From NCBI GenBank assembly GCA_965243415.1, contig OZ251549.1, positions 1,054,001 to 1,118,000 of the forward strand: DNA of 64,000 nucleotides. Reading direction: 5' to 3'. Source of the DNA: G965204755 sp965243415. Its GTDB lineage: Bacteria > Acidobacteriota > Vicinamibacteria > Marinacidobacterales > Marinacidobacteraceae. The translations under genes and the position numbers were made by a program. Every line of letters starts with the position of its first letter. Within the stretch, counting starts at the first letter, position 1. This document shows positions 1 through 8,259 of the stretch, piece after piece. A model generated the notes under the pieces. It saw only the letters and a program-made list of their open reading frames with translations, was not told the DNA's origin and did no database searches.

Positions 1-981
1 GAGGAGCGCGAGGCGGCGATCCCCCTCTTCGAACGGGCGCTCGCCGCCGGTCTCTCCGGGCGATACCGGGACCTCTGCCTCCTCCGCCTCGGCGAATATC
101 GGTGGCGCGAAGGCGACCGGGAGGCGGCGATGGCGTTCTGGCGACAGGTCCGGGAGGCCGACACCCGCGAGTACCTGGGAGCCCTGGAGCGGTTCGCCGA
201 GTTCGAGGTGCGTTGCCGCGAGGACTTCGACCGGGCGCTCGCCCATATCCGGGACGCCCTCGACCGGCTGGACCGGTCGCTCGCCCGGGTGCAGGCTGCC
301 CTGGATTGGGGCGACGACCTTCCCGACCAGTTCTTCGGACGTACGCCGCCGCGGGCGAAGGAAACCATCCTCCGGCTGCGCGACGAATGGAAAGCCCGCG
401 CCGCCCGTCTCCCGCAGCAGCGGGACCGCTGCTTCCTGCGGCGCGGTGAGGAGCGGAAGCGGGAAGGGGACTGGACGGCGGCCCTGGCGCTGTGGGAACA
501 GGTCCGGGTGGCCGATACCCGCGAATACCTGGCTGTCCTGGAGTGGTGGGCCAAGTACGAGGAGCACTGCTGCGGCGATTTCGACCGGGCATTCGCTCAC
601 GCCTGCGACGCTCGAGAGCGGTTGGGCCGCGTCCCCGAACGGTCCGAGGAGTGGTTGGACCGCCGGCGCGCCGAATGGGAACACCGCGCGGCTCGTTTGG
701 AGGACCGCATCGCCCGACGTGCCGCCGATCCGGATGGGGGAAACGGGTCGGCCGGCGTTCGTTCCGCCTTCGCTGACCGGGGAGACCATGGAGACTCCGT
801 CGCCCGCGTCGAGCACGGTGTCGCGGAACCGGAAATCGTGGTTCACGACGACGCCGATGGAGGCGGCGATGGCTGGTCGGCGCCGGAGGAGTTCGTCCCG
901 GATGGCGCCGGCGACCGAGGTCTGTTCCGCCTGATTCCCGATCCTCCGCAAGACTCGGCGCCGGGGGAGTCGCCTCCGTGA
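1..981 (+). CDS. YprB-like RNase H-fold protein, C-terminal TPR part (5' end outside window)
   Basis: The reading frame is open from base 1, so the N-terminus and any ribonuclease H-like domain lie upstream of the window. What is visible is two copies of a TPR-like module: REGDREAAMAFWRQVREAD followed by ALERFAEFEVRCREDFDRA (about residues 35-80), repeated as REGDWTAALALWEQVRVAD and VLEWWAKYEEHCCGDFDRA (about 153-200). That pairing of a helical repeat with a 'yarding-E-H/C-D-Y/F' helix is typical of the C-terminus of YprB-type exonuclease proteins; the assignment is by family pattern only. The last ~70 residues are different: the DNA (about 752-965) matches the antisense strand of the moaD 3' end, so the present C-terminus appears to read into a decayed moaD copy. 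The stop overlaps the next start (GTGA). Confidence 0.6.
   Translation, partial: EEREAAIPLFERALAAGLSGRYRDLCLLRLGEYRWREGDREAAMAFWRQVREADTREYLGALERFAEFEVRCREDFDRALAHIRDALDRLDRSLARVQAALDWGDDLPDQFFGRTPPRAKETILRLRDEWKARAARLPQQRDRCFLRRGEERKREGDWTAALALWEQVRVADTREYLAVLEWWAKYEEHCCGDFDRAFAHACDARERLGRVPERSEEWLDRRRAEWEHRAARLEDRIARRAADPDGGNGSAGVRSAFADRGDHGDSVARVEHGVAEPEIVVHDDADGGGDGWSAPEEFVPDGAGDRGLFRLIPDPPQDSAPGESPP
752..965 (-). pseudogene. Decayed moaD 3'-end copy, antisense inside the upstream gene
   Basis: This stretch aligns over about 200 bp with 2313-2520, the 3' part of moaD. Shared landmarks include GTCGGCCGG, CGCTGACCGGGG and GTGGTTCACG in the same order and spacing. Read on the plus strand the two places give similar nonsense peptides (VVHDDADGGG here, VVHGDADGG over moaD). 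The minus-strand reading is no longer an intact MoaD. It supplies the C-terminal tail of the YprB-like gene. Confidence 0.6.
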
Positions 982-1433
982 GGAAGCGTCCGGTTCCGGG
1001 CCTCTCGCCGACGCCCGCCGACAGAGGAGCCATCGTGAACCGGATCAGGTCTTACCTGACGCTGGAGGAGCCGCCGGAAGAGACGGATCCGGCGGAGAGT
1101 CCCGTGATCTATCCGTCCGTCGCTGCCGTGGACGACGCCGTTCGCTTCGTGAACCTGCTCCCGCCGCGAATTCCCCTCCCGAAGGTCGGCCGCGCCGATG
1201 ACGGGGAGATCGCTTTCGTGTGGCGAAGCGACAGTGTCTTCATCGATGTGGGTGTTCGCGGTGACGGCGAGATCGTGTACTTCGCGCGCGTCGAGAGGGC
1301 ACACATCGATTGCGACGGCACCGCCTCGATCACCGGTTCGTCGCTCCCCCGCGACCTGACCGCAGCGATCTCGGCGATCGTGGCGATCGGGAACGGAAAC
1401 TCCGAATCGTCCGGCGCAGTGATCTCGGCGTAG
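978..1433 (+). CDS. Hypothetical protein, 151 aa
   Basis: I do not recognise a named family. The protein has no signal peptide and no membrane segment. Its centre (FVNLLPPRIPLPKVG, then ADDGEIAFVWRSDSVFIDVGVRGDGEI) reads like the small soluble beta-rich proteins with a 'DGEIxFxW...xxxDVGxxGDG' core that sit alone or beside toxin-like genes. The GTG start at 978 overlaps the upstream stop as GTGA; GTG at 1035 (VNRIRSYL) is an alternative start that would leave out a proline-rich leader. Coupling to the preceding gene is suggested only by the overlap. Nothing in the sequence gives a function. Confidence 0.5.
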   Translation: MRKRPVPGLSPTPADRGAIVNRIRSYLTLEEPPEETDPAESPVIYPSVAAVDDAVRFVNLLPPRIPLPKVGRADDGEIAFVWRSDSVFIDVGVRGDGEIVYFARVERAHIDCDGTASITGSSLPRDLTAAISAIVAIGNGNSESSGAVISA

Positions 1434-1550
1434 CGTCCCGAAGAGAAGGAAAGCGCCGTCCGGGGCAGAGTGCGGGCCGGTGCGCGGGGCGGCGCGGTGA
1501 CGGGCCCGACGGGCGCCGCCGGTCGCGTGGTCGGGCCAACGCGGAGATTC

Positions 1551-2262
1551 GTGCCGGGTGGGGCTTCGGGTCGAGGCGAGGTCGGCCGGGTTCGCTCAGC
1601 TGTCGCTGATCGGGGGAGCGACTCCGTCCCCGGGTTCGATGGCAGTGTCGCCGCGGTCCTGCCGCCGGCAAGGCCATCCCCACTACCCGAAAACCGTGCG
1701 GTGTAGTGTGTATTCGAACCTCTATGTCTTTCTATATCAACGACTTGCGAGAGTAGATGTCGAAGTCGGGAGCAGTGCCGAGACCACCGGCTGTCGCGTG
1801 AGGGCGCGGTTCGCGGACATCGGCGCCGTTCGGGCTTCTTCCCGGTCGAGGCGAGGTCCGCCGGAGTCGTTCAGCAGCGGCTGAACGAGGGGAGGAAGGC
1901 GATTTCGTCCGGGCTCGGTGGTCGTGGCGCGGAGGTCCCGCCGCCGGCAAGGCCACTCCGACTACTCCCCGAATACCGTGCGGGGTAGTGTGTAATCGAA
2001 CCTCCAAGTCTTTCCTTATCAATGGCTTACGAGAGAGAATGTCGAAGTCGGGAGGCGCTGCCAACCGAGGGAAGAAGGCGATTTCGTCCCCGGGCTCGAT
2101 GGCCGCGGCGCCGAGGTCCCATCGCCGCCGGCAAGACCATCCCCGCTACCCGAAAACCAGGCGGTGTAGTGTGTATTCGAACACCAATATCCTTTTATAT
2201 CAATGACTTACGGACGAAAATGTCGAAATCGGACGGTGATGGGGTCGCCGACCGTCGCGTGC
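1551..2262. repeat. Tandem array: moaD 3'-end fragments alternating with a ~113-bp low-GC module (3 units)
   Basis: The 1434-2331 interval has no gene. Within it a composite unit is repeated three times. One half resembles the end of moaD and its flank (for example TCGGCGCCGTYCGG...GGCGATTTCGTCC). The other half is a module at 1661-1772, 1940-2054 and 2124-2236, which begins GCCGCCGGCAAG, contains TAGTGTGTATTCGAAC or close variants, and ends TGTCGAAGTCGGGAG. The module is clearly lower in GC than its surroundings. On the minus strand each module keeps TTGATA and, exactly 17 bases later, TCGAAT or TCGATT (module 1: 1735-1740 and 1712-1717). Copies differ by many substitutions and small indels, so they are old. 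Confidence 0.75.
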
Positions 2263-2331
2263 GTGCGCCATCGCGGAGGTCGGCGCCGTCCGGCTTCTTC
2301 CGATCGAGGGGAGGTCGGCCGGAGCCGGAGT

Positions 2332-2619
2332 TCAGCCGCCGCTGACCGGGGGGAGGAAGGCGATTTCGTCCCCGGGTTCGACAGCGGTATCGCGGGGGCG
2401 GAAGCGGTGGTTCACGGCGACGCTGACGGAGGCCGAGTGGGCGGCGAGGGCCGGGTGGCGGCGGACGAGTTCGTCCCAGACGGCGGCGGCGGTCAGGCCG
2501 GGAGTCCGTTCGATCTCGATCCGGCCCCGTCCGGCGGCTTCCCGGGCGGCGGCGAACAGGAGGACGGTGATCCGGTCCTGGCCGGTACCGGACGCCGGGT
2601 CGGGACTCGGGTCGCTCAC
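2332..2619 (-). CDS. moaD: Molybdopterin synthase sulfur carrier subunit MoaD
   Basis: This is the small ubiquitin-like subunit of molybdopterin synthase. It carries a thiocarboxylated C-terminal glycine and passes sulfur to cyclic pyranopterin monophosphate during molybdenum cofactor synthesis. It is about 95 aa, the usual length, with ITVLLFAAAREAAGR near the N-terminus, VAVNHRF in the middle and the ending DEIAFLPPVSGG with the required Gly-Gly. The GTG start overlaps the moaE stop as GTGA, so the two subunits are translationally coupled. It is the last gene of thiD-moaE-moaD. Its 3' end has been copied several times into the DNA downstream (1551-2262) and into the gene at 1-981. Confidence 0.9.
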   Translation of the reverse strand: MSDPSPDPASGTGQDRITVLLFAAAREAAGRGRIEIERTPGLTAAAVWDELVRRHPALAAHSASVSVAVNHRFRPRDTAVEPGDEIAFLPPVSGG

Positions 2620-3050
2620 TCGGTCACCGGTTCCTTCGGGCCCTCGACCCAGACCTCGCCGTCCTCGAAGACCTCGCGTTTCCAGATCGGGACGATGCGC
2701 TTGATCTCGTCCATCGTGTGCCGGGCGGCGTCGAAGGCGCGGCCCCGGTGCGGCGCGGCGGCGGCCACCAGGACGCTGGCCTCGCCGATCTCGACCCGGC
2801 CGACGCGGTGGTGGACGCGCAGCCGCTCCACCCCGAACATCTCCCGCGCGCCGGCCGCCACCTGCTCCAGCACCTTCACCGCCATCGGTTCGTAGCACTC
2901 GTATTCCAGGTGGCGCACGCTCCGGCCCCGGTTCTCGGCGCGCACGATCCCGGCGAAGAGGACGACGGCGCCGTCCGCCGGGCAGTCCAGGTCCTCCCGG
3001 ATCCGCTCTTCATCGAGCGGCTCGGCGGTGATGCGGAACCGGTCGCTCAT
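2616..3050 (-). CDS. moaE: Molybdopterin synthase catalytic subunit MoaE
   Basis: This is the large subunit of molybdopterin synthase, the partner of the neighbouring MoaD. It is 144 aa, normal for the family. The family motifs are visible: GAVVLFAGIVRAENRGR (about 25-41), LEYECYEPMA (about 47-57), HRVGRVEIGEASVLVAA (about 80-97), HRGRAFDAARHTMDEIK (about 100-117) and PIWKREVFEDG (about 120-130). The two lysines in the last two motifs are the usual active-site lysines. Start ATG overlaps the thiD stop by ATGA and its own stop overlaps moaD by GTGA. Confidence 0.93.
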   Translation of the reverse strand: MSDRFRITAEPLDEERIREDLDCPADGAVVLFAGIVRAENRGRSVRHLEYECYEPMAVKVLEQVAAGAREMFGVERLRVHHRVGRVEIGEASVLVAAAAPHRGRAFDAARHTMDEIKRIVPIWKREVFEDGEVWVEGPKEPVTE

Positions 3051-3874
3051 GCGGAGAGTCCCGGCGGCAGGTGGCCGAGCGGGCCGTGCCCCCGTCCGAG
3101 CGGCGCCGCCCGCAGCATCGCGGCCCGCACATAGGCGAGCGCCCGCTCCACCGCTTCCCGCAGCGGCCGGCCGAGGGCGATCCCGGCGGCGACCGCGGCG
3201 GAGAGGGTGCAGCCGGTGCCGTGCGTGGCGCGGGTCTCGATCCGCTCCGCCCGGAACACCGCTTCCGAGGAGGCGTCGCTGTAGAAGTCCACGAGTTCCG
3301 CCCCGGCGAGATGGCCGCCCTTGACCAGCACCGCCTTCGCGCCCAGCCGCAGCAGACGCTCGGCGGCGTCCCGCATCCCGGCTTCGTCCGCGACCGGCCG
3401 TCCGACGAGATCGGAGGCCTCCGGCAGGTTCGGCGTCAGGAGGGTCGCCCGGGGCAGCAGTTCGCTGCGGAGCGCCTCCACCGCGTCCGAGCGGAGCAGC
3501 CGGTCGCCGGTCTTCGCCACCATGACCGGGTCCACGACCAGCGGGAATCCCCGGGACCCGGCGGCCTCGGCCACCGCCCCGATGATGGCGGCGGAGGAGA
3601 GCATCCCGGTCTTCGCCGCCGCCACCGGGAAGTCGTCGCCGACCGCGGCGATCTGCGCGCGCACCAGCGAGGGTTCGATCTCCTGGACGCCGGTGACCGC
3701 CACCGTGTTCTGCGCGGTCACCGCAGTCAGCGCCGAGACGCCGTACACCCCGTGGGCGGCGAAGGTCTTGAGGTCGGCCTGGATGCCGGCGCCGCCCCCG
3801 GAATCGGAACCGGCGATGGTCAGCGCGACCGACGGCCCGTCAACTTCCCCGGCGCCGGGGGAGTCGGTCGGCAA
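3047..3874 (-). CDS. thiD: Hydroxymethylpyrimidine/phosphomethylpyrimidine kinase ThiD
   Basis: A ribokinase-fold kinase that makes HMP-pyrophosphate for thiamine synthesis. The signature ALTIAGSDSGGGAGIQADLK is near residues 17-36, followed by FAAHGVYGVSALTAVTAQN, then VDPVMVAKTGDRLL and LLTPNLPEASDL, and the C-terminal anion-hole motif ATHGTGCTLSAAVAAGIALG with catalytic-type Asp/Cys region. The chosen start is TTG at 3874, 24 bases after the upstream stop; no ATG or GTG lies before the signature in a sensible place. It heads an operon with moaE and moaD, so a cofactor-synthesis unit joining thiamine and molybdopterin steps. Confidence 0.9.
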   Translation of the reverse strand: MPTDSPGAGEVDGPSVALTIAGSDSGGGAGIQADLKTFAAHGVYGVSALTAVTAQNTVAVTGVQEIEPSLVRAQIAAVGDDFPVAAAKTGMLSSAAIIGAVAEAAGSRGFPLVVDPVMVAKTGDRLLRSDAVEALRSELLPRATLLTPNLPEASDLVGRPVADEAGMRDAAERLLRLGAKAVLVKGGHLAGAELVDFYSDASSEAVFRAERIETRATHGTGCTLSAAVAAGIALGRPLREAVERALAYVRAAMLRAAPLGRGHGPLGHLPPGLSA

Positions 3875-3898
3875 GGACGGGATCGGCGCGAGCGCGGG

Positions 3899-5239
3899 TC
3901 AGGAGGGCGCGGTGCGGAACGAGAGCACCTGCGCCGCGCCCTCTCCCCACTCGACGGCTTCCGGTTCCGGCTCGATGTTCTGCCCGTGCTGATCCCGGAT
4001 GTCCCGGTAGAGCACCAGGTGGATGTCGCGATCCGGTTCCAGCGCGGCGTGCGGTTCCACCACCAGCGTGCGGCTGCCGTCGTCGTAGGTCACTTCCAGG
4101 TCGGGAAAAGGGTTCGCGTCCGGGTCGTTCTCGTAGAGGAGATCCACCGCGGCGTGGAAACTGGCGGCGACCATCTTGTTCGAGAACTGCACCCGGAAGG
4201 CGCTGTCCAGCGGGATCTCCCGCTCCCCGTCCAGCGGCAGCGAGAAGACCACCCGCAGCGGCCCGAACTCCGCTTCGCGGGCCTTGCGCTCCGCCACCCG
4301 GAGGTCCACCGGCTCCAGCGCCGGGTCGGCGGGCGCTTCGGCCATCTCGATCCGCTCCGCCCGGAGATAGACGCGCCCGTCCGCGGTCCAGGGCCGGCCG
4401 TACACCCGGAGCCACTTCCCGGTGTCCCGCCGGCGCTTGGGGTCGAGCCGGAACCCCTTCCCCGCCGGGCGCATCCCGGTGACCCAGATGGCGCTCTCCG
4501 CGGTCTTGATGACGAAGTCCCGCGGCGTCTTCTTCTCCTTGATGGAGAGGTCGCCGAACAGGTTGTTCCCCCGGAACTTGCCGACGACTTCCACGCGGCG
4601 GCTCATCCAGGGGTCGGGGTCGGCCAGCAGGTCCCCGAGCGAGAGCGCGGCGGCGCTCCCCGGCGCGATGTGGATGCGGTCGCCGGCCTCCATCTCCGCC
4701 TTCGCCTCGCGCTCCCGTTTGTCGGCGAGGTCCTCGGAGTCCCCGATGGGCGTGATGTTCACCAGCGCCAGGAACCCCTCGGTGCGGGTGTCCATGGAGT
4801 TGCCGGAGGCCCAGGCCGGGTCGAACGGGTAGTTCCGCAGGATCGGGTGCATCTGCAGGGTGTAGGCGTCGAGCATCCGGGTGGAGAAGAACCAGCCCTC
4901 CGCCTCGACCTCGGTGGCGCCCAGGAACATCAGGTCGTTCCCGGCCATGTAGGAGGCCGCTATCAGGATCTCGCGCCCGAACTCCTCCCGGTCTTCGAGC
5001 GTCTGCACCCGGTGATCCGTCCCGAAGGCGAACCCCAGCCGGCCCCGGACGAGCACCGCTTCCTCGTGGTAGCGGCCCGGCAGCCGGGAGAGTTCCGCCA
5101 CCGTCACCAACTCCGGCTGGTCGGGGAAGTACCCGTACTGGACGCCGGCGAGCGCGACCCCGCCGATGGCCCCGAGTCCCAACCCGGCGAGCGCCGCCCG
5201 GCGGCCGGCCCGGCGACGGGGGGAGGGGATGCGGAACAT
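3899..5239 (-). CDS. Secreted protein with C-terminal Big_5 (SbsA Ig-like) domain
   Basis: A 446-aa protein with an N-terminal RRR-rich stretch followed by a hydrophobic segment (ALAGLGLGAIGGVALAG), which looks like a Tat-type or uncleaved signal. The middle has two stretches that resemble OB-fold-like beta domains (VTVAELSRLPGRYHEEAVLV around 45 and RRVEVVGKFRGNNLFGD around 212). The C-terminus (about 325-445) has the Big_5/SbsA Ig-like pattern: VVFSLPLDGEREIPLDS, FRVQFSNKM, TLVVEPHAALEPDRDI, IRDQHGQNIEPE. It probably works outside the cytoplasmic membrane. The specific role is unknown. It ends 25 bases before thiD and may be co-transcribed with it. Confidence 0.65.
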   Translation of the reverse strand: MFRIPSPRRRAGRRAALAGLGLGAIGGVALAGVQYGYFPDQPELVTVAELSRLPGRYHEEAVLVRGRLGFAFGTDHRVQTLEDREEFGREILIAASYMAGNDLMFLGATEVEAEGWFFSTRMLDAYTLQMHPILRNYPFDPAWASGNSMDTRTEGFLALVNITPIGDSEDLADKREREAKAEMEAGDRIHIAPGSAAALSLGDLLADPDPWMSRRVEVVGKFRGNNLFGDLSIKEKKTPRDFVIKTAESAIWVTGMRPAGKGFRLDPKRRRDTGKWLRVYGRPWTADGRVYLRAERIEMAEAPADPALEPVDLRVAERKAREAEFGPLRVVFSLPLDGEREIPLDSAFRVQFSNKMVAASFHAAVDLLYENDPDANPFPDLEVTYDDGSRTLVVEPHAALEPDRDIHLVLYRDIRDQHGQNIEPEPEAVEWGEGAAQVLSFRTAPS

Positions 5240-5336
5240 GACCCGGAACGAGAATCCGCCATCCTAACAACCCGAAGCGGGGCGGCGTGGCTGTCGGTTC
5301 CGCCCGTACCACCGACTTCGGTCTCGCCCCGCCCCG

Positions 5337-5930
5337 ATGCCTGACTCCGCTCCCGCTGCCGTGGACACCGGCGGCCCCCGCGAACGGCTCCCGAACTGGA
5401 AGATCGCCGTCGCCGCCCTCTACGCGCTGCGGGGCGCCACGGCCCGTCGCGGGACCGGGGACATCGCGCTCCGGTGCTTCGAGATGGCGCCGCGCCGCTT
5501 CGGCTGGCGAGGCCATCCCCAGTTGGAACCGGCGCGGGCCGCCCTCCGCGCGGCGAAGAAGTCGGCGTCCGGGGCGTTCGTCACCGGAACCGACGCCGCC
5601 GGCTGGCTGCTGACCGAGGCCGGCCGCGCCTGGTGCGATGCCCGCCTCGACGGTTCACCGGAGGGACTCCGCGCCCGCGGCTGGTCGGCGCTCACCGTCC
5701 CCGAAGCGCGCGCCCTGCGCCGTTTCGCCCGGCAGCCGTTGTTCTCCCGCTGGCAGCGCGGCGAGCGCGACTTCGCCACCTACGAGATCGCCGACTCGCT
5801 CGGCTACCCCGCGGACACTCCGATCCCGGCCGTTCGCCGTCGCCTGGAGGAACTCCTCGCCGCCGCCCGCACCGCCGAGGCCTCCGAACTCGCCGAGTGT
5901 CTCGGATGGTTCCGCAACTCGGTCTCGTAG
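5337..5930 (+). CDS. Conserved hypothetical protein next to a DNA methyltransferase, 197 aa
   Basis: A soluble basic protein without a named domain that I can assign. The N-terminal half has a pattern seen in winged-helix-like proteins found near restriction or modification genes: NWKIAVAALYALRG, then DIALRCFEMAPRRFGWRGHP (about 40-60), RAALRAAKK, and WLLTEAGRAWCDARL (about 92-106). The second half is helical (EARALRRFARQPLFSRWQRG, then SLGYPADTPIPAVRRRLEEL). It converges on the methyltransferase at 6111-7649, sharing the terminator between them. A DNA-binding or restriction-associated role is inference from position and from the tryptophan/helix pattern. Confidence 0.55.
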   Translation: MPDSAPAAVDTGGPRERLPNWKIAVAALYALRGATARRGTGDIALRCFEMAPRRFGWRGHPQLEPARAALRAAKKSASGAFVTGTDAAGWLLTEAGRAWCDARLDGSPEGLRARGWSALTVPEARALRRFARQPLFSRWQRGERDFATYEIADSLGYPADTPIPAVRRRLEELLAAARTAEASELAECLGWFRNSVS

Positions 5931-5933
5931 GGA

Positions 5934-5990
5934 GGCGGGCCCGGACGATTCGATCCTCCGTTCGGGCCGCCCGGTGTCGGGTGACACCGG
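5934..5990. terminator. Double hairpin between convergent genes
   Basis: Two strong hairpins lie back to back after the stop at 5930. The first pairs 5934-5947 (GGCGG, bulged G, CCCGGACG) with 5959-5971. The second is a perfect 8-bp stem, CCGGTGTC at 5971-5978 with GACACCGG at 5983-5990, loop GGGT. Neither is followed by a clear T-run, so bidirectional termination is inferred from structure and position only. Confidence 0.5.
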
Positions 5991-6110
5991 CTCTTGCGCC
6001 TTCGGGGGCTGCGAACACTCGCGCACTCGTCGGGTCGGTGGAGCATCGCTTTTCGCGCCACGGGCGAACGACTTCCCGGAGGACGGAGAGAGGGCCGGCG
6101 CCGGTATGGA

Positions 6111-7649
6111 TCAGGCCCCGGAACGCACCCAGCGGTACACGCACTTGCGGATCTCGCGGCGGCCGAAGCGGGCCATCTGCTGACTGGAGTTCCCTTTGCC
6201 GCGGGGAAGGATGCGGATGCTCTCGCAGCGGAAGCCGACCCGTTCGGCGAAGTCGGAGAGGATCAGGTCCACGGGGACTTCTTCGCCGTGGTATTGGACA
6301 TTGTCGTTGACCATCGCCACGACGCCGCCGGGCCGGACGATCCGGGCCAGTTCCGAAACGACTACCGCCATCTCCAGGAAGTACCCCTCCAGGAGCCGGA
6401 TCACCTGGGGATTGCCGAGGTCGTCGCGGTGTTCGCGGAGGATTCCGAGGACCTCTCCGACAGCGCCGGATTCCCGGAGGAGGCGGCCGGCGATTCCGAT
6501 CGACTCCGGGTTTCGATAGTTCTCTCGAAGCCAGCGTCCCTTCGACCGGTTTTCCACCGTCGCGGTCAACAGGGCCTGGCGCAACCGGGAGAATCGATCC
6601 CGGTCGTAGCCGAGCCAGGCCAGTTCGAGAGCGTAGATCCGCGTGTAGTCGTACCGGTTCGCATAGGGCGGGGAGGTGATCACCATGTCGATCGACGCGG
6701 TTTCGATCTCCGGCAACCGTTCGAGACTCGATCCGAGCACGAACTCCGGCGACCCGCCGCCGTACCGGGCGCGGAGTGCGCCGGCGTCCGTCGCCATCTC
6801 TTCGATCCGGCGCTTCAGGGCGACGGAGAAGGGCAGGACCGGCCCCTTGTCGAGGCGTGATTTCGAGCGGCGTCCGGAGCGGTGGTCCCACCGGAGGTAC
6901 TGCCCGTCTTTCCGCGTGTAACTGGTGGATTCCAGCACGCTCATGCAGGCGAAGTCGAGCAGCAGGGCGATGTCCCGGTCGGAGACGGCGCCGATGAACT
7001 CCCTGGCCCGCGCCAACTCGGCTTCGGTCTGCTTCGAGAAGGCGTGTTCCGTGATCGGCACATGCCGGAAGAAGTGGCGCGCCGACGCCGCTCTCCCGGC
7101 TTCCACCCGTTCGAGGAGGCGCGTCGCGGCGAGGTCGAAGGCGCGTCGCGGCAGTCGGTCGACCGCGCAGGAGATGGCGCGTCCGGCCCTGACGCCCACC
7201 GGCATGATCTCGATGCCGATGGCGTCCAGCCCTCTCCCGGCGGCGACGATCGGCGCGGTTCCGACTCCGGCGAACGGATCGAGAACGCTCCCGGGCCGAA
7301 CCTCGTCGAGCAGGGCTTCGACCAGGTCGGCGGAGAAGCCCTCTTTGTACTTCATCCAGCGGAAGCCGGGCTTCTCCCGATTCCCCTGGTACGACACCGT
7401 TCGCCGCGTCAGTTCCGGATCCACGAACATGCGATCCCGGAACCGCCGCAGCAACGAACGCCGTTCGCGGACCGGGCCGTCGTTCGGGGAGGTGACCGTC
7501 TGCAGGTAGGGACGCAGGGCCCCGCGCGCCTCCGGACGGCATTCTTCCGTCCTCGAGGACGGTTCCGGCCCGCGGCCCGTCGAGGCCTCCGGCGGCGAAC
7601 CCCCTGTTGTTGCGAACCGCGAAACCTCGCGCGTTTCGATTCGAACCAT
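6111..7649 (-). CDS. Site-specific DNA methyltransferase (TSPPY type)
   Basis: A 512-aa S-adenosylmethionine-dependent amino-methyltransferase acting on DNA. The SAM-binding motif LDPFAGVGTAPIVAAGRG is near residue 122 and the catalytic motif IV, ITSPPYANRYDYTRIYALE, is near residue 326. TSPPY suggests N4-cytosine or N6-adenine methylation. Motif I precedes motif IV. Between them is a long insert (about 190-320) that may recognise the target. Start ATG at 7649 has GGAGGT six bases upstream. There is no obvious restriction endonuclease in the window, so it is either an orphan methylase or paired with the unassigned 197-aa gene converging on it. The repeat array begins about 170 bp upstream of its start. 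Confidence 0.88.
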   Translation of the reverse strand: MVRIETREVSRFATTGGSPPEASTGRGPEPSSRTEECRPEARGALRPYLQTVTSPNDGPVRERRSLLRRFRDRMFVDPELTRRTVSYQGNREKPGFRWMKYKEGFSADLVEALLDEVRPGSVLDPFAGVGTAPIVAAGRGLDAIGIEIMPVGVRAGRAISCAVDRLPRRAFDLAATRLLERVEAGRAASARHFFRHVPITEHAFSKQTEAELARAREFIGAVSDRDIALLLDFACMSVLESTSYTRKDGQYLRWDHRSGRRSKSRLDKGPVLPFSVALKRRIEEMATDAGALRARYGGGSPEFVLGSSLERLPEIETASIDMVITSPPYANRYDYTRIYALELAWLGYDRDRFSRLRQALLTATVENRSKGRWLRENYRNPESIGIAGRLLRESGAVGEVLGILREHRDDLGNPQVIRLLEGYFLEMAVVVSELARIVRPGGVVAMVNDNVQYHGEEVPVDLILSDFAERVGFRCESIRILPRGKGNSSQQMARFGRREIRKCVYRWVRSGA

Positions 7650-8102
7650 GTGCCGACCTCCCCGTTCGGATGCCGGGATACTCCCCGGGTGACAGGACAG
7701 AATCCGTCATACCCGGTTCGAATGGGGGAGCGGGTTCCTTCGCGGCGACCCGGCGCGAACCGCCGGCGCGATCGCGGTAGGCGCGCGAGGAATTTCGGAA
7801 GGGTCGGGGCGCGCCGGCGGCGGCAGGTGTGGCGATGTCGGTCCGGCGGCTCGACGGGACTGCCGGGCGCAGTCCCGACTCACCTGCTCGGCGGAGCCGA
7901 CTTGCGAAGCGCGGCCACCGACAGCCGGCCGAGGAACGCTGGAGGGGCGGCGTGGGGGATACCGAGCGGTTCCTCCCGGAGGGCGGAGGCGGGGGCCCGC
8001 TTCGAGAAGGCGGTCTCCATCCGGGGACTGGTTCCGCCGACAGTTCGTCGCGGACGAATTCGACTTCCGGTTGGACGCCGGTAGGGCCGAGGTCCGCATC
8101 CT

Positions 8103-8259
8103 CTCGACGGCGCGCTATGCTCCGACCCAAGGGCCGCATCCTCTACGACTCCAGCGAAGGGGTGCCTGGAAACCCGGCGAAAGGGACTCGACTCCGGTCG
8201 GGCGGCAGGTGTAGCGGTATCTGTCAGGCGGCCCCACGGGACTACCAGGCGCAGTCCCA
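8103..8259 (+). ncRNA. Candidate structured RNA, copy 1
   Basis: Begins CTCGACGGCGCGCTATGCT, where TATGCT could serve as a -10 box. Predicted stems: P1 GCAUCC/GGGUGC; P2 CUGG/CCGG with loop AAAC; P3 CUCGAC/GUCGGG closing a UCCG tetraloop; P4 GGCAGGU/AUCUGUC; P5 GGGACU/AGUCCC. The P5 loop (ACCAGGCGC) can pair with GUGCCUGG in the P1/P2 region. Not matched to any RNA family I know. Transcription is inferred. Confidence 0.5.

Noticed and set aside
1661..2236. GGTTCGAAT-like T-arm sequences on the minus strand of the low-GC modules, suggesting tRNA genes
   Set aside because: The flanks do not pair into a T-stem and no acceptor, D or anticodon arm fits.
3071..5344. A 757-residue plus-strand frame over thiD and the Big_5 protein
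   Set aside because: No domain is recognisable, and the opposite strand carries ThiD signature motifs in full.
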